NCBI GenBank assembly: GCA_021323945.1
Contig: JAJPKA010000020.1
Span: forward strand, 558,001-622,000
DNA: 64,000 bases
Direction: 5' to 3'
Origin: Pseudomonadota bacterium
GTDB taxonomy: Bacteria; Desulfobacterota; Binatia; Binatales; Binataceae
The notes under the pieces are model-generated. The model saw only the letters and a list, made by a program, of their open reading frames with translations, ran no database searches and was not told where the DNA came from. Every line of letters starts with the position of its first letter. Position 1 is the first letter of the stretch. Position numbers and translations under genes: made by a program. Positions 53,699-61,456 of the stretch are shown one piece after another.

Positions 53699-54412
53699 TT
53701 GTCAAGACCACAGCTTATGCGTGTAATGAAGGGGGTGGAGTCGGTGGCCAAACTTGAGGCTGAACACGCAACCGGCCACCACGCGATGATGACGGAAAAG
53801 AAAGACAGGAATATTGAGCAGCACGCCGCCGAACTGCTCGAACTTTTTTACCCGATTCACTACCGCGGCAACATGGCGGTCGAAGACGCCATGCGCGGCA
53901 AGCTGACACGGAAGGAAGCGGCGATCATTTGGCTCATCCGCTCGGTGGGTGAGGGTGGCGTCGAAATGCGCCGTAAAGAAATCGTGGCGCGCCTGCAAGA
54001 CTGGTTCGATGTCAGTAGTCCTGCAGTAACCAAAGCTCTACGTCATATGGCGCGTCCTCCACTAAGTCTGGTCAGGTTAGTGGAAGATTCGGCCTCCGGG
54101 CGGGAAAAACGGGTACGGCTCACGCCTCAAGGGCAACGCTTCGTACTTGGCATGATCGCGCGAGGCCAGGATTTTCTGCAAAGGGTCGTCGAGCAGCTGC
54201 CCGAAGAGCAGGTTCGGGACGGCATCGATTTTCTGCGCGCAGCCGTGGAAGCGTATGAGCGGATGCATACCGCGAGTTCCCGCTCCGATGGCAGCGGCAC
54301 GTCCGGTAAATTGCCCTCCGGCGTTGACAATTTCGAGAATCGCGCAGCTGCGACAGCAACCGACGAAGCTGCCAGCGACGCTGCCCCTCAGGGTCAGCGA
54401 TCACCGGTTTGA
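53699..54412 (+). CDS. MarR-type winged-helix transcriptional regulator
   Basis: A 237-residue protein. The TTG start at 53699 is chosen because GGGGGAAAGG lies four to eight bases upstream and no later start has comparable support. The winged helix extends from about residue 77 (GKLTRKEAAIIWLIRSVGEG) through KEIVARLQDWFDVSSPAVTK and the wing SGREKRVRLTPQGQRFV (about 138-154). The C-terminal ~60 residues are disordered, rich in Ser, Asp and Ala. It precedes a CaiB-type CoA transferase and an LLM oxidoreductase on the same strand and may control them. Ligand unknown. Confidence 0.82.
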   Translation: MSRPQLMRVMKGVESVAKLEAEHATGHHAMMTEKKDRNIEQHAAELLELFYPIHYRGNMAVEDAMRGKLTRKEAAIIWLIRSVGEGGVEMRRKEIVARLQDWFDVSSPAVTKALRHMARPPLSLVRLVEDSASGREKRVRLTPQGQRFVLGMIARGQDFLQRVVEQLPEEQVRDGIDFLRAAVEAYERMHTASSRSDGSGTSGKLPSGVDNFENRAAATATDEAASDAAPQGQRSPV

Positions 54413-54652
54413 TTTGAATTTAAGGTGGTCCACCGCACAAGCTTTTCCTGAAGATGCTCCGCGAGGCACACCAAGGCGTTCTGCCGTGGGGCAGGGTGGT
54501 CAGCATCAGATTGTCCTAGCTTTTCAGCGGCGTCTGCGCAGCGAGCAAGAGCTGAGGGCCCTACGCCTTTGGCGAGGTGCATTGCACTTCTCGCGGCGGT
54601 GCGGGAATCGGTATGCTCGCCGTCTGAGACTGTCTCTCAGAAGAGGAGCGCA

Positions 54653-55861
54653 ATGGGCAAGCCGTTGGAAGGAATCAGGATTATCGAAATCGCACAGGAG
54701 ATACAGGGTCCCCTGGCCACCCTTTTTTTGGCCGATTTAGGTGCCGCGGTCACCAAAGTCGAGAACCGTGAATCCGGCGATGTCAGCCGCTACATGTTGG
54801 CTCGCCTAATTGGCGGGCCGCAGGTCCGCAATGCGAATGTTTCTCACTACTTTTACGCGATGAATCGCGGCAAACGCAGTATCACCGTCGATTTGAAAAA
54901 GCCCGAGGGTGTCGAGATCATCCGCCGAATGGCGCGGACGTATGATGTTTTACTGACCAACTATCGCCCCGGAGTGCTTGAAAGGCTTGGACTCGGCTTC
55001 GAGGATTTGTCCCGGATCAACCCACGAATCATCTTTGCCCAGGCGAGTTCCTGGGGGCCGCAAGGACCTTGGAGACAGCGCCCCAGCCGAGACACACTGG
55101 CTCAGGCGGCCAGTGGCCTGATGTCAAAAAATGGGATGCCGGCCGATAATCCTCTGCCTGCAGGAGCCTTGATCGCCGACCAGGCAGGCGCTTTCACGAT
55201 GGCGGCGGGCGTGCTTGCCGCCTTGTTTGCACGTGAGCGCTCGGGCCACGGGCAGCGGGTCGATGCGTCGATTTACGGCACGATGATCGCTGCACAAAGC
55301 TTCGAGCTGAATTACACAGGCCTGACCGGTGAAGAGCCAGCGCGAGCCGGCCGCGGTCATCCTTTCCTGCACGGTGTGATCGGGTCTTTTCGCACCAAGG
55401 ATAGCTACATCTGCCTGATCGGGGTTGATGACAAGCGTTGGCCGCGTTTCTGTGAAATCATGGGAATCCAGCATCTCCAACACGATCCTGAATGTGACAA
55501 CGTAACGCGCCATTTTCATGGATCTAAAATTGAAGCGGTGCTCGATGCCAGATTCCCAACCAAAACTACTGCGGAATGGCTCTCCTTGTTCAACGAAGCC
55601 GATATCCTGGCCGCCGACGTCGCCGACTACCGTCAAGTGCTGAGCAGTGAACAGGCACGCATTAACGGCTATATCAAGACCATGGAGCACCCCGTCGCCG
55701 GCAAAATCAACGTTACCGGATGCCCGGTGACCCTTAATAATGAAGTGAGCGGTGATGCAGCGCCGCCTCCCGAGCTTGGACAGCATACGGAAGAGGTGCT
55801 ACTGGAACTCGGTTACAGCTGGGATGAAATCTCAGAGTTGCGAGAACACCAGGCGATTTAA
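54653..55861 (+). CDS. Family III CoA transferase (CaiB/BaiF type)
   Basis: A 402-residue protein. It starts GKPLEGIRIIEIAQEIQGPL (residues 2-21, the family start), then FLADLGAAVTKVE, RSITVDLKKPEGVEIIRRMA, LLTNYRPGVLERLGLGFEDL and ALIADQAGAFTMAAGVLAAL, where the catalytic Asp (DQAGA, about residue 182) lies. These transfer CoA between carboxylic acids without an acyl-phosphate. AGAGGAG lies before ATG 54653, correcting a longer in-frame start. It is followed by an F420-type LLM gene and could activate the substrate oxidised there. Confidence 0.93.
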   Translation: MGKPLEGIRIIEIAQEIQGPLATLFLADLGAAVTKVENRESGDVSRYMLARLIGGPQVRNANVSHYFYAMNRGKRSITVDLKKPEGVEIIRRMARTYDVLLTNYRPGVLERLGLGFEDLSRINPRIIFAQASSWGPQGPWRQRPSRDTLAQAASGLMSKNGMPADNPLPAGALIADQAGAFTMAAGVLAALFARERSGHGQRVDASIYGTMIAAQSFELNYTGLTGEEPARAGRGHPFLHGVIGSFRTKDSYICLIGVDDKRWPRFCEIMGIQHLQHDPECDNVTRHFHGSKIEAVLDARFPTKTTAEWLSLFNEADILAADVADYRQVLSSEQARINGYIKTMEHPVAGKINVTGCPVTLNNEVSGDAAPPPELGQHTEEVLLELGYSWDEISELREHQAI

Positions 55862-56054
55862 GTTCAGCGCCACGGAGGCGCATCCACCTTTCGCTCACGT
55901 CGTGGTTTGGACGGGAATTGTCGCTGTTCGTTATGGGGTGGGCTGAAAGCTTCAAGATCGATCCCGACGGCGATTTCATTTGCAGCCTCGGGGTGCGGGC
56001 TTTAGCCTGTCAAATTGCCAAAGATTCTCCGCTAGCGCACCGGGAGGAATTGCG

Positions 56055-57086
56055 ATGCGACTTGGATTGGTGACCGGCTATTCGGGTCCGCGGATGCAAA
56101 GCACCCTGGACTTGATTTTGGAAGCCGAGCGGCTTGGGTACGACTCCGTATGGTCGGGCGAAGCTTATGGTTCAGACGTGATCACCTTTCTCGCGTACGT
56201 CGGTGCCCGCACCTCGAAAATAAAGCTCGGTGCCGGGATCATGCAAATGCACGCACGCACGCCTGCGATGACCGCGATGACGGCGATGACGCTCGACGGG
56301 CTGACCAACGGTCGTTTTATCATCGGCCTGGGTCCCTCTAATCCGCAGGTGGTCGAGGGTTGGCACGGTGTGCCCTATGGCAGGCCGTTACAGCGCTATC
56401 GCGAATACATCGCGATCGTGCGCAAAATCCTAGCGCGCGAAGCGCCACTGGAATTCCACGGTCAGGAATACCAGATTCCCTACCGGGGTCCAGGTTCAAC
56501 TGGTCTGGGTAAGCCCTTGAAGAGCATTTTGCACGGACGCCCTGATATCAAAATCTACACCGCGTCGATTTCACCTAAGGGCATAGAACTTGCGGCCGAA
56601 TTGGCGGACGGTCTGCTGCCCGTCTGGATGAGTCCTGACTGGTATGAGCAGCTCTACAAACCGCACTTGGAAGCAGGCTTCGCCAAAGCCGGGCCCAGTA
56701 AGAGCCGCGAGAATTTCGATCTCGCCCCGTTCGTCACCTGCGTTCTCGGCAACGATGTCGCCAAATGCCGCGAGCCGGTGAAGGCCAGCCTCGCGCTGTA
56801 TATCGGTGGCATGGGAGCCCGCAGCAAGAACTTCTATAACAACTACGTGCGTCAATTCGGTTACGAGGAACTCGCGAGCCGTCTGCAGGATCTTTATCTG
56901 TCGGGCAGGAAGAATGAGGCTCAGGCTGCGGTACCCGATGAATTGGTTGACGCGGTAGCCTTGGTCGGGCCCAAGGAGCGGATACGTGATCAGCTCGCGC
57001 GCTGGAAGTCATCACCAATCAACAGCCTGCTTATCGGTACCAACCAACCTGAAGCGCTCAGAGTAATCGCGGAGCTGTGCCTCTAG
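56055..57086 (+). CDS. LLM-class (F420- or flavin-dependent) oxidoreductase
   Basis: A 343-residue TIM-barrel protein of the luciferase-like class. [20 protein letters not shown] at the start, [20 protein letters not shown] (about residues 28-47), [20 protein letters not shown] and [20 protein letters not shown] (about 92-111) are typical of the F420-dependent subgroup. [14 protein letters not shown] and [18 protein letters not shown] follow at the end. The cofactor (F420 or FMN) is assigned by subgroup resemblance. GGAGGAATT lies before ATG 56055. Genes of this class are abundant in aerobic degraders with F420. Confidence 0.9.
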   Translation: MRLGLVTGYSGPRMQSTLDLILEAERLGYDSVWSGEAYGSDVITFLAYVGARTSKIKLGAGIMQMHARTPAMTAMTAMTLDGLTNGRFIIGLGPSNPQVVEGWHGVPYGRPLQRYREYIAIVRKILAREAPLEFHGQEYQIPYRGPGSTGLGKPLKSILHGRPDIKIYTASISPKGIELAAELADGLLPVWMSPDWYEQLYKPHLEAGFAKAGPSKSRENFDLAPFVTCVLGNDVAKCREPVKASLALYIGGMGARSKNFYNNYVRQFGYEELASRLQDLYLSGRKNEAQAAVPDELVDAVALVGPKERIRDQLARWKSSPINSLLIGTNQPEALRVIAELCL

Positions 57087-57241
57087 TCGGATTAAGAGGA
57101 TGCTCGTTCGGTCTCGCGATCGGGCTTGCATTAAACGGCAAGTAACGGGAGGATGGGGTGGAGCGACACTTTCCAGCCGGCGTTCTTTCGTCGGTCACGC
57201 CGCCCGTCTAGTCGTCGAGGGTCTCGATTAGCTTCTCATGA

Positions 57242-57780
57242 CTATACGGGGCCAATTGCCCCTTGATTGATGGAATGAGCGGAGTGAAACCAATTAAGAT
57301 CCCCCTGCGGCACCCTCGCTTCGCCCCCTTCTTGAACCTGATGGTAAACTCGGTAATCACAGACAACCAGAGTATCCAGTGGAGCTTTTAGTGTAGCTTT
57401 GTGCAACTCTTTCTCCTCGTTATCGAGTGCAATGCTATCCCCTCCCTTCCTACATCCTGACGACAGACCAGATGCATAAAAGTGAGTCATGCATCGTCCT
57501 TGTGGGGTTTATTTGAGTGGGAATGCCAGGGTTGTCGGGAGTTGCGATGGTTTCGATAAAATCCACACCGACCTCGATAGCGCACTCTGTCTCGGAAAGG
57601 TAGCTGGTTTAGGTCGAACAATACAATCTCAGTCAGGACGTCGTTGTGACTGTGTGTTCTTCCAATGAAGCGAACGATCGGACGATATCACCCTGCTGCA
57701 GGATTATACGTTGAGGACCGGTAATAGTCTGAACACGGATGTCGAAGCGGCGCGAACGTCCAGCGTACCAGCGCAAAACG
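57242..57780 (-). pseudogene. Decayed 2-oxoglutarate/Fe(II) oxygenase (PF10014, isoleucine-hydroxylase type)
   Basis: The minus strand carries successive pieces of one protein in different frames. RRFDIRVQ with QQGDIVRSF is followed by VLTEIVLFDLNQL, then AIEVGVDFIETIATPDNPGI. Next comes HKDDA at 57504-57490 (metal-binding H-x-D), an in-frame TGA at 57489-57487, LTFMHL, and finally GGDSIALDNEEKELHKATLK with LKAPLDTLVVCDYRVYHQVQ, the distal His. Order and motifs fit the 2OG-Fe_Oxy_2 family of amino-acid hydroxylases. At least three frame changes and one stop show the gene is dead unless the sequence has errors. It lies in a 1.1 kb region otherwise empty of genes. Confidence 0.62.
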
Positions 57781-57785
57781 CGTGT

Positions 57786-57811
57786 GCCGGCCGTCTCCGG
57801 CTTTTATTATT
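57786..57811 (+). terminator. Terminator-like hairpin
   Basis: GCCGG (57786-57790) pairs with CCGGC (57797-57801) around loop CCGTCT, followed by TTTTATTATT. It could end a plus-strand transcript from the LLM gene side, about 700 bp after its stop. The 5 bp stem is short. It resembles the hairpin at 42017-42043 in loop core and tail. Confidence 0.4.
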
Positions 57812-58191
57812 CGGATAGGGTGGCATGTATGAGAGATCCTTACAGAGGTCTTTCCAGCGAACCTGTCGCCTCCGCGGCCATTTCGATCTCAGACACATTT
57901 ACATTGGCGTCCGCCTGTGTTGCGAGTTCTCGTCGAACCTCGCATGCCGTTGTAATTCTAGAGCCCACAGCTGACAATCTCCGGGTGGGGCTTTGCTGAC
58001 AGAGAGTTAACGATACCAGAGTTTGGAGAGTGCAGCAGACGGAAGCGGTTGTGCAACAAACAGGTTCCTGACCCCGAAAACGCAAACAGACCGAGCCGCG
58101 AATCTGTCAGAGAATAGTGGTTTTGACTCTCTGGCAAAAATAGCTCGCTTAACGGTCGAGCTTAGGGAGTTCAGAAGCGGTGACGGATGAA
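57812..58191. other. Intergenic region upstream of the SOD-fold gene end
   Basis: No gene is recognised. Open frames of about 80 codons exist on both strands but lack protein-like composition. The N-terminus of the decayed oxygenase may extend into it. Confidence 0.4.
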
Positions 58192-58974
58192 TCAGTGTCG
58201 GTCCACCGCGTAATAGCGTCGACCAACGGCATTCCAGTCGATACGTTCAAAGAAGGCCTTGACGCACTGCTCGCGCGTTGAGTAGTCAATTTGATAGGCC
58301 GCGGGGTAAACAGCACACACGAGCAGAGGATTCGAGCCCACCCACCCGCCGGCATCGTCGGCGCCCAACGGGACATTGTGCCAACGGTCATCATACGGAT
58401 CATAAATCAAAGCGACCCAAGCGTGCGCCACACGGGCGCAAGCCACGAAATCGTCGCGCCAGCTTTCGAAACTTCCCATATGCTCGCGGAGGTTGGCTAT
58501 TACATACTCTGACGGCGAGGTCTTATGAAGGGCCAGGTTTCCAAAATAGAACTCGTGCAGGAGCACACAATTCGCGGACGAGAGCTGAGTTTCCCTCAGT
58601 TTAGCGTAATGTGCCGCATTTTCTGGCGTTCGGGATGCGCCCTGCAGCGAAGTCTCGGCCGCTAGAAGCTGCGCGAACGCTTTCCGATAGGAGGCGTAAA
58701 TTGCGTCAATTTGAGGCTCGGAAAGAAAGCCGGGAATGGACCGGAAGGGTCGCGGCGCCAGCTTGCGAGGCTGAAAACCTGGTCTTCCTTTGAGAAGACC
58801 CTCGAATGGAAGGCCTGTTTCGCTCGGCGGCGGGATCGCACCGGCAGCTCGCTCTATCATGAGCGAGCCAATTGCCGAAGTGAGCCCCAACAGAAACCGA
58901 CGCCGATCGCGAATCGACGCAGGACACTGATGCCTCTCGCGTAATGTTCGGAAGCACTCAAAAGTCACGCGCAT
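58192..58974 (-). CDS. Tat-exported Fe/Mn superoxide dismutase-fold protein lacking most metal ligands
   Basis: A 260-residue protein. The N-terminus has a twin-arginine signal, RDRRRFLLGLTSAIGS (about residues 22-37), so export folded is likely. The remainder follows the SOD A fold: IDAIYASYRKAF where the first His ligand would be, LLHEFYFGNLAL with the second His kept, and WVALIYDP. Near the end, NPLLVCAVYPAAYQIDY occupies the place of LDVWEHAYY: Asp and the last His are both Ala. With only one of four ligands remaining, dismutase activity is improbable. It may be a structural or binding protein. Its gene is divergent from the selenoprotein, 55 bp apart. Confidence 0.82.
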   Translation of the reverse strand: MRVTFECFRTLRERHQCPASIRDRRRFLLGLTSAIGSLMIERAAGAIPPPSETGLPFEGLLKGRPGFQPRKLAPRPFRSIPGFLSEPQIDAIYASYRKAFAQLLAAETSLQGASRTPENAAHYAKLRETQLSSANCVLLHEFYFGNLALHKTSPSEYVIANLREHMGSFESWRDDFVACARVAHAWVALIYDPYDDRWHNVPLGADDAGGWVGSNPLLVCAVYPAAYQIDYSTREQCVKAFFERIDWNAVGRRYYAVDRH

Positions 58975-59029
58975 GCAGTGCAACCGTACACCTGCTATAT
59001 TGACCAATAAACCAACAAGGGCAAGAGAG

Positions 59030-59878
59030 ATGCCGGTTGAATATATTCCTCGTACGCGAGAACTTTATCGGAATTATCCTCCATATCGATGGGTGGTTAA
59101 CTCGGATGTACCACCGTGGACTCCGCTGCCCCGACCGATTTCGGAATGCAAGGTTGCATTAATCAGCTCTGGCGGCATTCTCTACCGCGACCAGCCGCGC
59201 TTCCATCGGGAGGATGCTTCTTATCGGCTTATTCCCAAAACTGCAACTCAGGCGGAATTGGATGTCTGGCATTTTGGCTACCCGACAAAGGATGCCAAAG
59301 CGGACCACAATTGCGTCTTTCCGCTGGCGCGAATGCGCGAGCTGGAAGCCGCGGGCGAAATCGGCGCATTGGCGGATCCGGCCTACAGCTTTATGGGAGG
59401 TATCTATTCAGCTCGCAAAGTGCGCGATGAATTGGCCCCGCGCCTCATCGAGGAACTCAAGCGAGCCAGGGTCGATGCGTTTTATCTAGTGCCGGCCTGA
59501 CCTGTCTGCCATCAGTCCGTTGGACTGATCGCACGTGCGGTTGAAGCGGCTGGAATTCCAACCTTATGCATGACTTCGGCGCTTGATATTACCCAGGCTG
59601 TCAATCCCCCGCGGGCCGTGTTCGTGAACTTTCCACTTGGCCATCAGACCGGAAAACCCAATCAGCCTGAGTTGCAACGCCAAATTGTGCGTGATGCGAT
59701 GACGGCCTTCGAGACAATCACGCGACCAGGCACAATCGTTCATCTCCCTTATGTTTGGGATTTGAACGACAATAGTTGGGAGCAGACCGACTATACCGAG
59801 GGCTTTCTGCCAGAGCGTCCACCCAAAGAAGAGGCGGATCGAGCGGAAGCGGAGCGGCGACTGCGTTTTTCACACTAA
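59030..59878 (+). CDS. Selenoprotein of the PrdB/GrdB (glycine/sarcosine/D-proline reductase component B) family
   Basis: This single gene is interrupted at codon 157 by an in-frame TGA (59498-59500), read here as selenocysteine. Both halves share one frame; the second starts with Pro-Val-Cys, giving Sec-Pro-Val-Cys-His-Gln-Ser, the UxxC redox motif of the PrdB/selenoprotein B family, then VGLIARAVEAAGIPT, TSALDITQAVNPPRAVFVNF and PLGHQTGKP. The N-terminal half has PYRWVVNSDVPPWTPL, ALISSGGILYRDQP and HREDASYRLIP. AAGGG and AGAGAG lie before ATG 59030. The full product is about 282 residues. No PrdA partner is near, so the reaction is unknown. Cys-containing homologues would support the alternative that the gene uses Cys; here the codon is TGA. 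Confidence 0.88.
59507..59533 (+). promoter_or_regulatory. Putative bacterial SECIS hairpin
   Basis: Just after the TGA, ATCAGTCC (59511-59518) and GGACTGAT (59522-59529) form a perfect 8 bp stem with loop GTT; TGC and GCA extend it by 3 bp past a C-C mismatch. The loop starts 19 bases from the TGA, in the range reported for bacterial SECIS elements recognised by SelB, and carries GU in the loop. Confidence 0.72.
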
Positions 59879-60006
59879 CCTACAACCCGGATGCGCAGAG
59901 TTCCGCCGACAAAGATCGCTGAGGATCACCGCGGCGTACGGTGGAAGCGACGTCCTAGCTTAGGATCAGAGAAAACCACTTGAGGTGGGAGGCACGGTTC
60001 TAGAAA

Positions 60007-61365
60007 TTGCCACTGGAACCAGTCATTCTTGAGCGGCCTGAGCATCCGATATCGCGGCGCGATATCGACCCCAACGTACTCAAGGTTCTTTACCGGTTAA
60101 TTAATGCTGATTATGTCGCCTACCTCGTCGGCGGGGGAGTCCGAGATCTGCTGCTTGGCCGGCGGCCAAAGGATTTTGACGTTGCGACCTCCGCTCATCC
60201 GCATGAGGTCCGAGCTTTGTTCAGAAACTCACGGTTGATCGGCCGGCGATTTCGTCTTGTCCATGTCTTTTTCGGCCCAACTAACATTGAAGTTGCTACC
60301 TTTCGTCGCCGCGCAGAGAACGACGATCGGGAAGACCTTCTTATCCGGCACGACAATACTTTCGGGACGCCTCAGGAGGATGCCTTCCGGCGTGATTTTA
60401 CTGTCAATGCGCTCTTTTATGATCCTGCGAGTTTCCGCGTCCTCGATTATGTCGGTGGGATTCGCGATCTAAATGAACGGATTATTCGCACGATTGGCGA
60501 GCCTGAGCTGCGCATGCGTGAAGACCCGGTCAGGATGATCCGGGCGGTGCGATTGGCCGCCAAACTTGATTTCGAGATTGAAACAACGACTGCGCGAGCG
60601 ATTGAACGTTGTGCAGGAGACATAGTCAAGGCCTCGCCACCGCGCCTCGTGGAGGAGATTTTCCGCACCCTGCTTTTGGCAAATTCGGCACGGGCACTGG
60701 TCATGATGGAACGGGTTGGCCTGCTCGATTACATTCTCCCGACCTTGTCGCAGCACTTGAAACGGCACGTCCAGGAGCTCGAGGCGGCACCGACTATTCG
60801 AGCAATTGGTGCCCTGGGTCAGGCGATCGAGGCTGGATTTGAGCCGTCGCGAGGATTTTTGCTCGCTTGTTTATTGGCGGATATGCACCTGAGTCGTTTG
60901 GCCAATCGTGATGCCTACCATTTGGCGGGACTCTGCAGCGAGCTGCGGGTACGGGGCTTCTCCCGCGGAGATACCGAGCTGCTAGGGTCGCTATTGCAGG
61001 CGCTGGAGCACTTGCTGAAGCCGTCGCGAATAACCCGCCGTCTTATGCGACGACCATATTTCGCGCAGGCGCGACGGCTATTCGAACTCCTCGCACCTAT
61101 TTTCGGTGCGGACCCGGCCAGATTGGACCACTTCCTCGAGCAGACCGACCGTCGTCCCGCCAGTCGAATCGAATCAGCGACAAACGACCTCCGGACGCGT
61201 CGACCGCGACGCCGCCGAAAACGTCGCGGCCGGCGAAATGGCGGCCAACCTGATCAGCTCCAAAACGAGAATCTTCTATCAGCTTCTGCCGCGGCTGATT
61301 CCCTGCCCAGTGGGGATGCGTTGGCCGCGGGTGGGTTAAGTGACCGAATCCTCACTCGCCGCTGA
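60007..61365 (+). CDS. pcnB: Poly(A) polymerase I / tRNA nucleotidyltransferase family
   Basis: A 452-residue class II nucleotidyltransferase. The head domain has VLKVLYRLINADYVAYLVGG then GGVRDLLLGRRPKDFDVAT (about residues 43-61, with the catalytic Asp pair in DFD), ALFRNSRLIGRRFRLVHVFF and REDPVRMIRAVRLAAKLDF (about 174-192). This pattern is closer to PcnB than to CCA-adding enzymes (VHVFFGPTNIEVATF). The C-terminal ~50 residues include a highly basic tail RTRRPRRRRKRRGRRNG, as in RNA-binding PcnB. The start is TTG 60007, with GGGAGG about 14 bases upstream. PcnB adds poly(A) tails that promote RNA decay. Confidence 0.92.
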   Translation: MPLEPVILERPEHPISRRDIDPNVLKVLYRLINADYVAYLVGGGVRDLLLGRRPKDFDVATSAHPHEVRALFRNSRLIGRRFRLVHVFFGPTNIEVATFRRRAENDDREDLLIRHDNTFGTPQEDAFRRDFTVNALFYDPASFRVLDYVGGIRDLNERIIRTIGEPELRMREDPVRMIRAVRLAAKLDFEIETTTARAIERCAGDIVKASPPRLVEEIFRTLLLANSARALVMMERVGLLDYILPTLSQHLKRHVQELEAAPTIRAIGALGQAIEAGFEPSRGFLLACLLADMHLSRLANRDAYHLAGLCSELRVRGFSRGDTELLGSLLQALEHLLKPSRITRRLMRRPYFAQARRLFELLAPIFGADPARLDHFLEQTDRRPASRIESATNDLRTRRPRRRRKRRGRRNGGQPDQLQNENLLSASAAADSLPSGDALAAGGLSDRILTRR

Positions 61366-61456
61366 AACCCGCCGGGTTCACCTGCGATAGCTGCCGGCAG
61401 CTGGGATTCGAAACCGGAGGATCGAAATTCCGGGCGGTTGCGAGTCCCTACATTGC

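Noticed and set aside
55124-55786. 220-codon minus-strand frame opposite the CoA transferase
   Set aside because: Antisense shadow; the CoA transferase has all family motifs.
56266-56294. Short tandem GCGATGAC-like repeat
   Set aside because: It encodes the AMTAMTAMT-like helix typical of this oxidoreductase class, so it needs no separate explanation.
59570-59878. Separate 102-residue gene after the TGA
   Set aside because: It is in the same frame as the upstream part and completes the selenoprotein; as a stand-alone it lacks a start region and ribosome-binding site.
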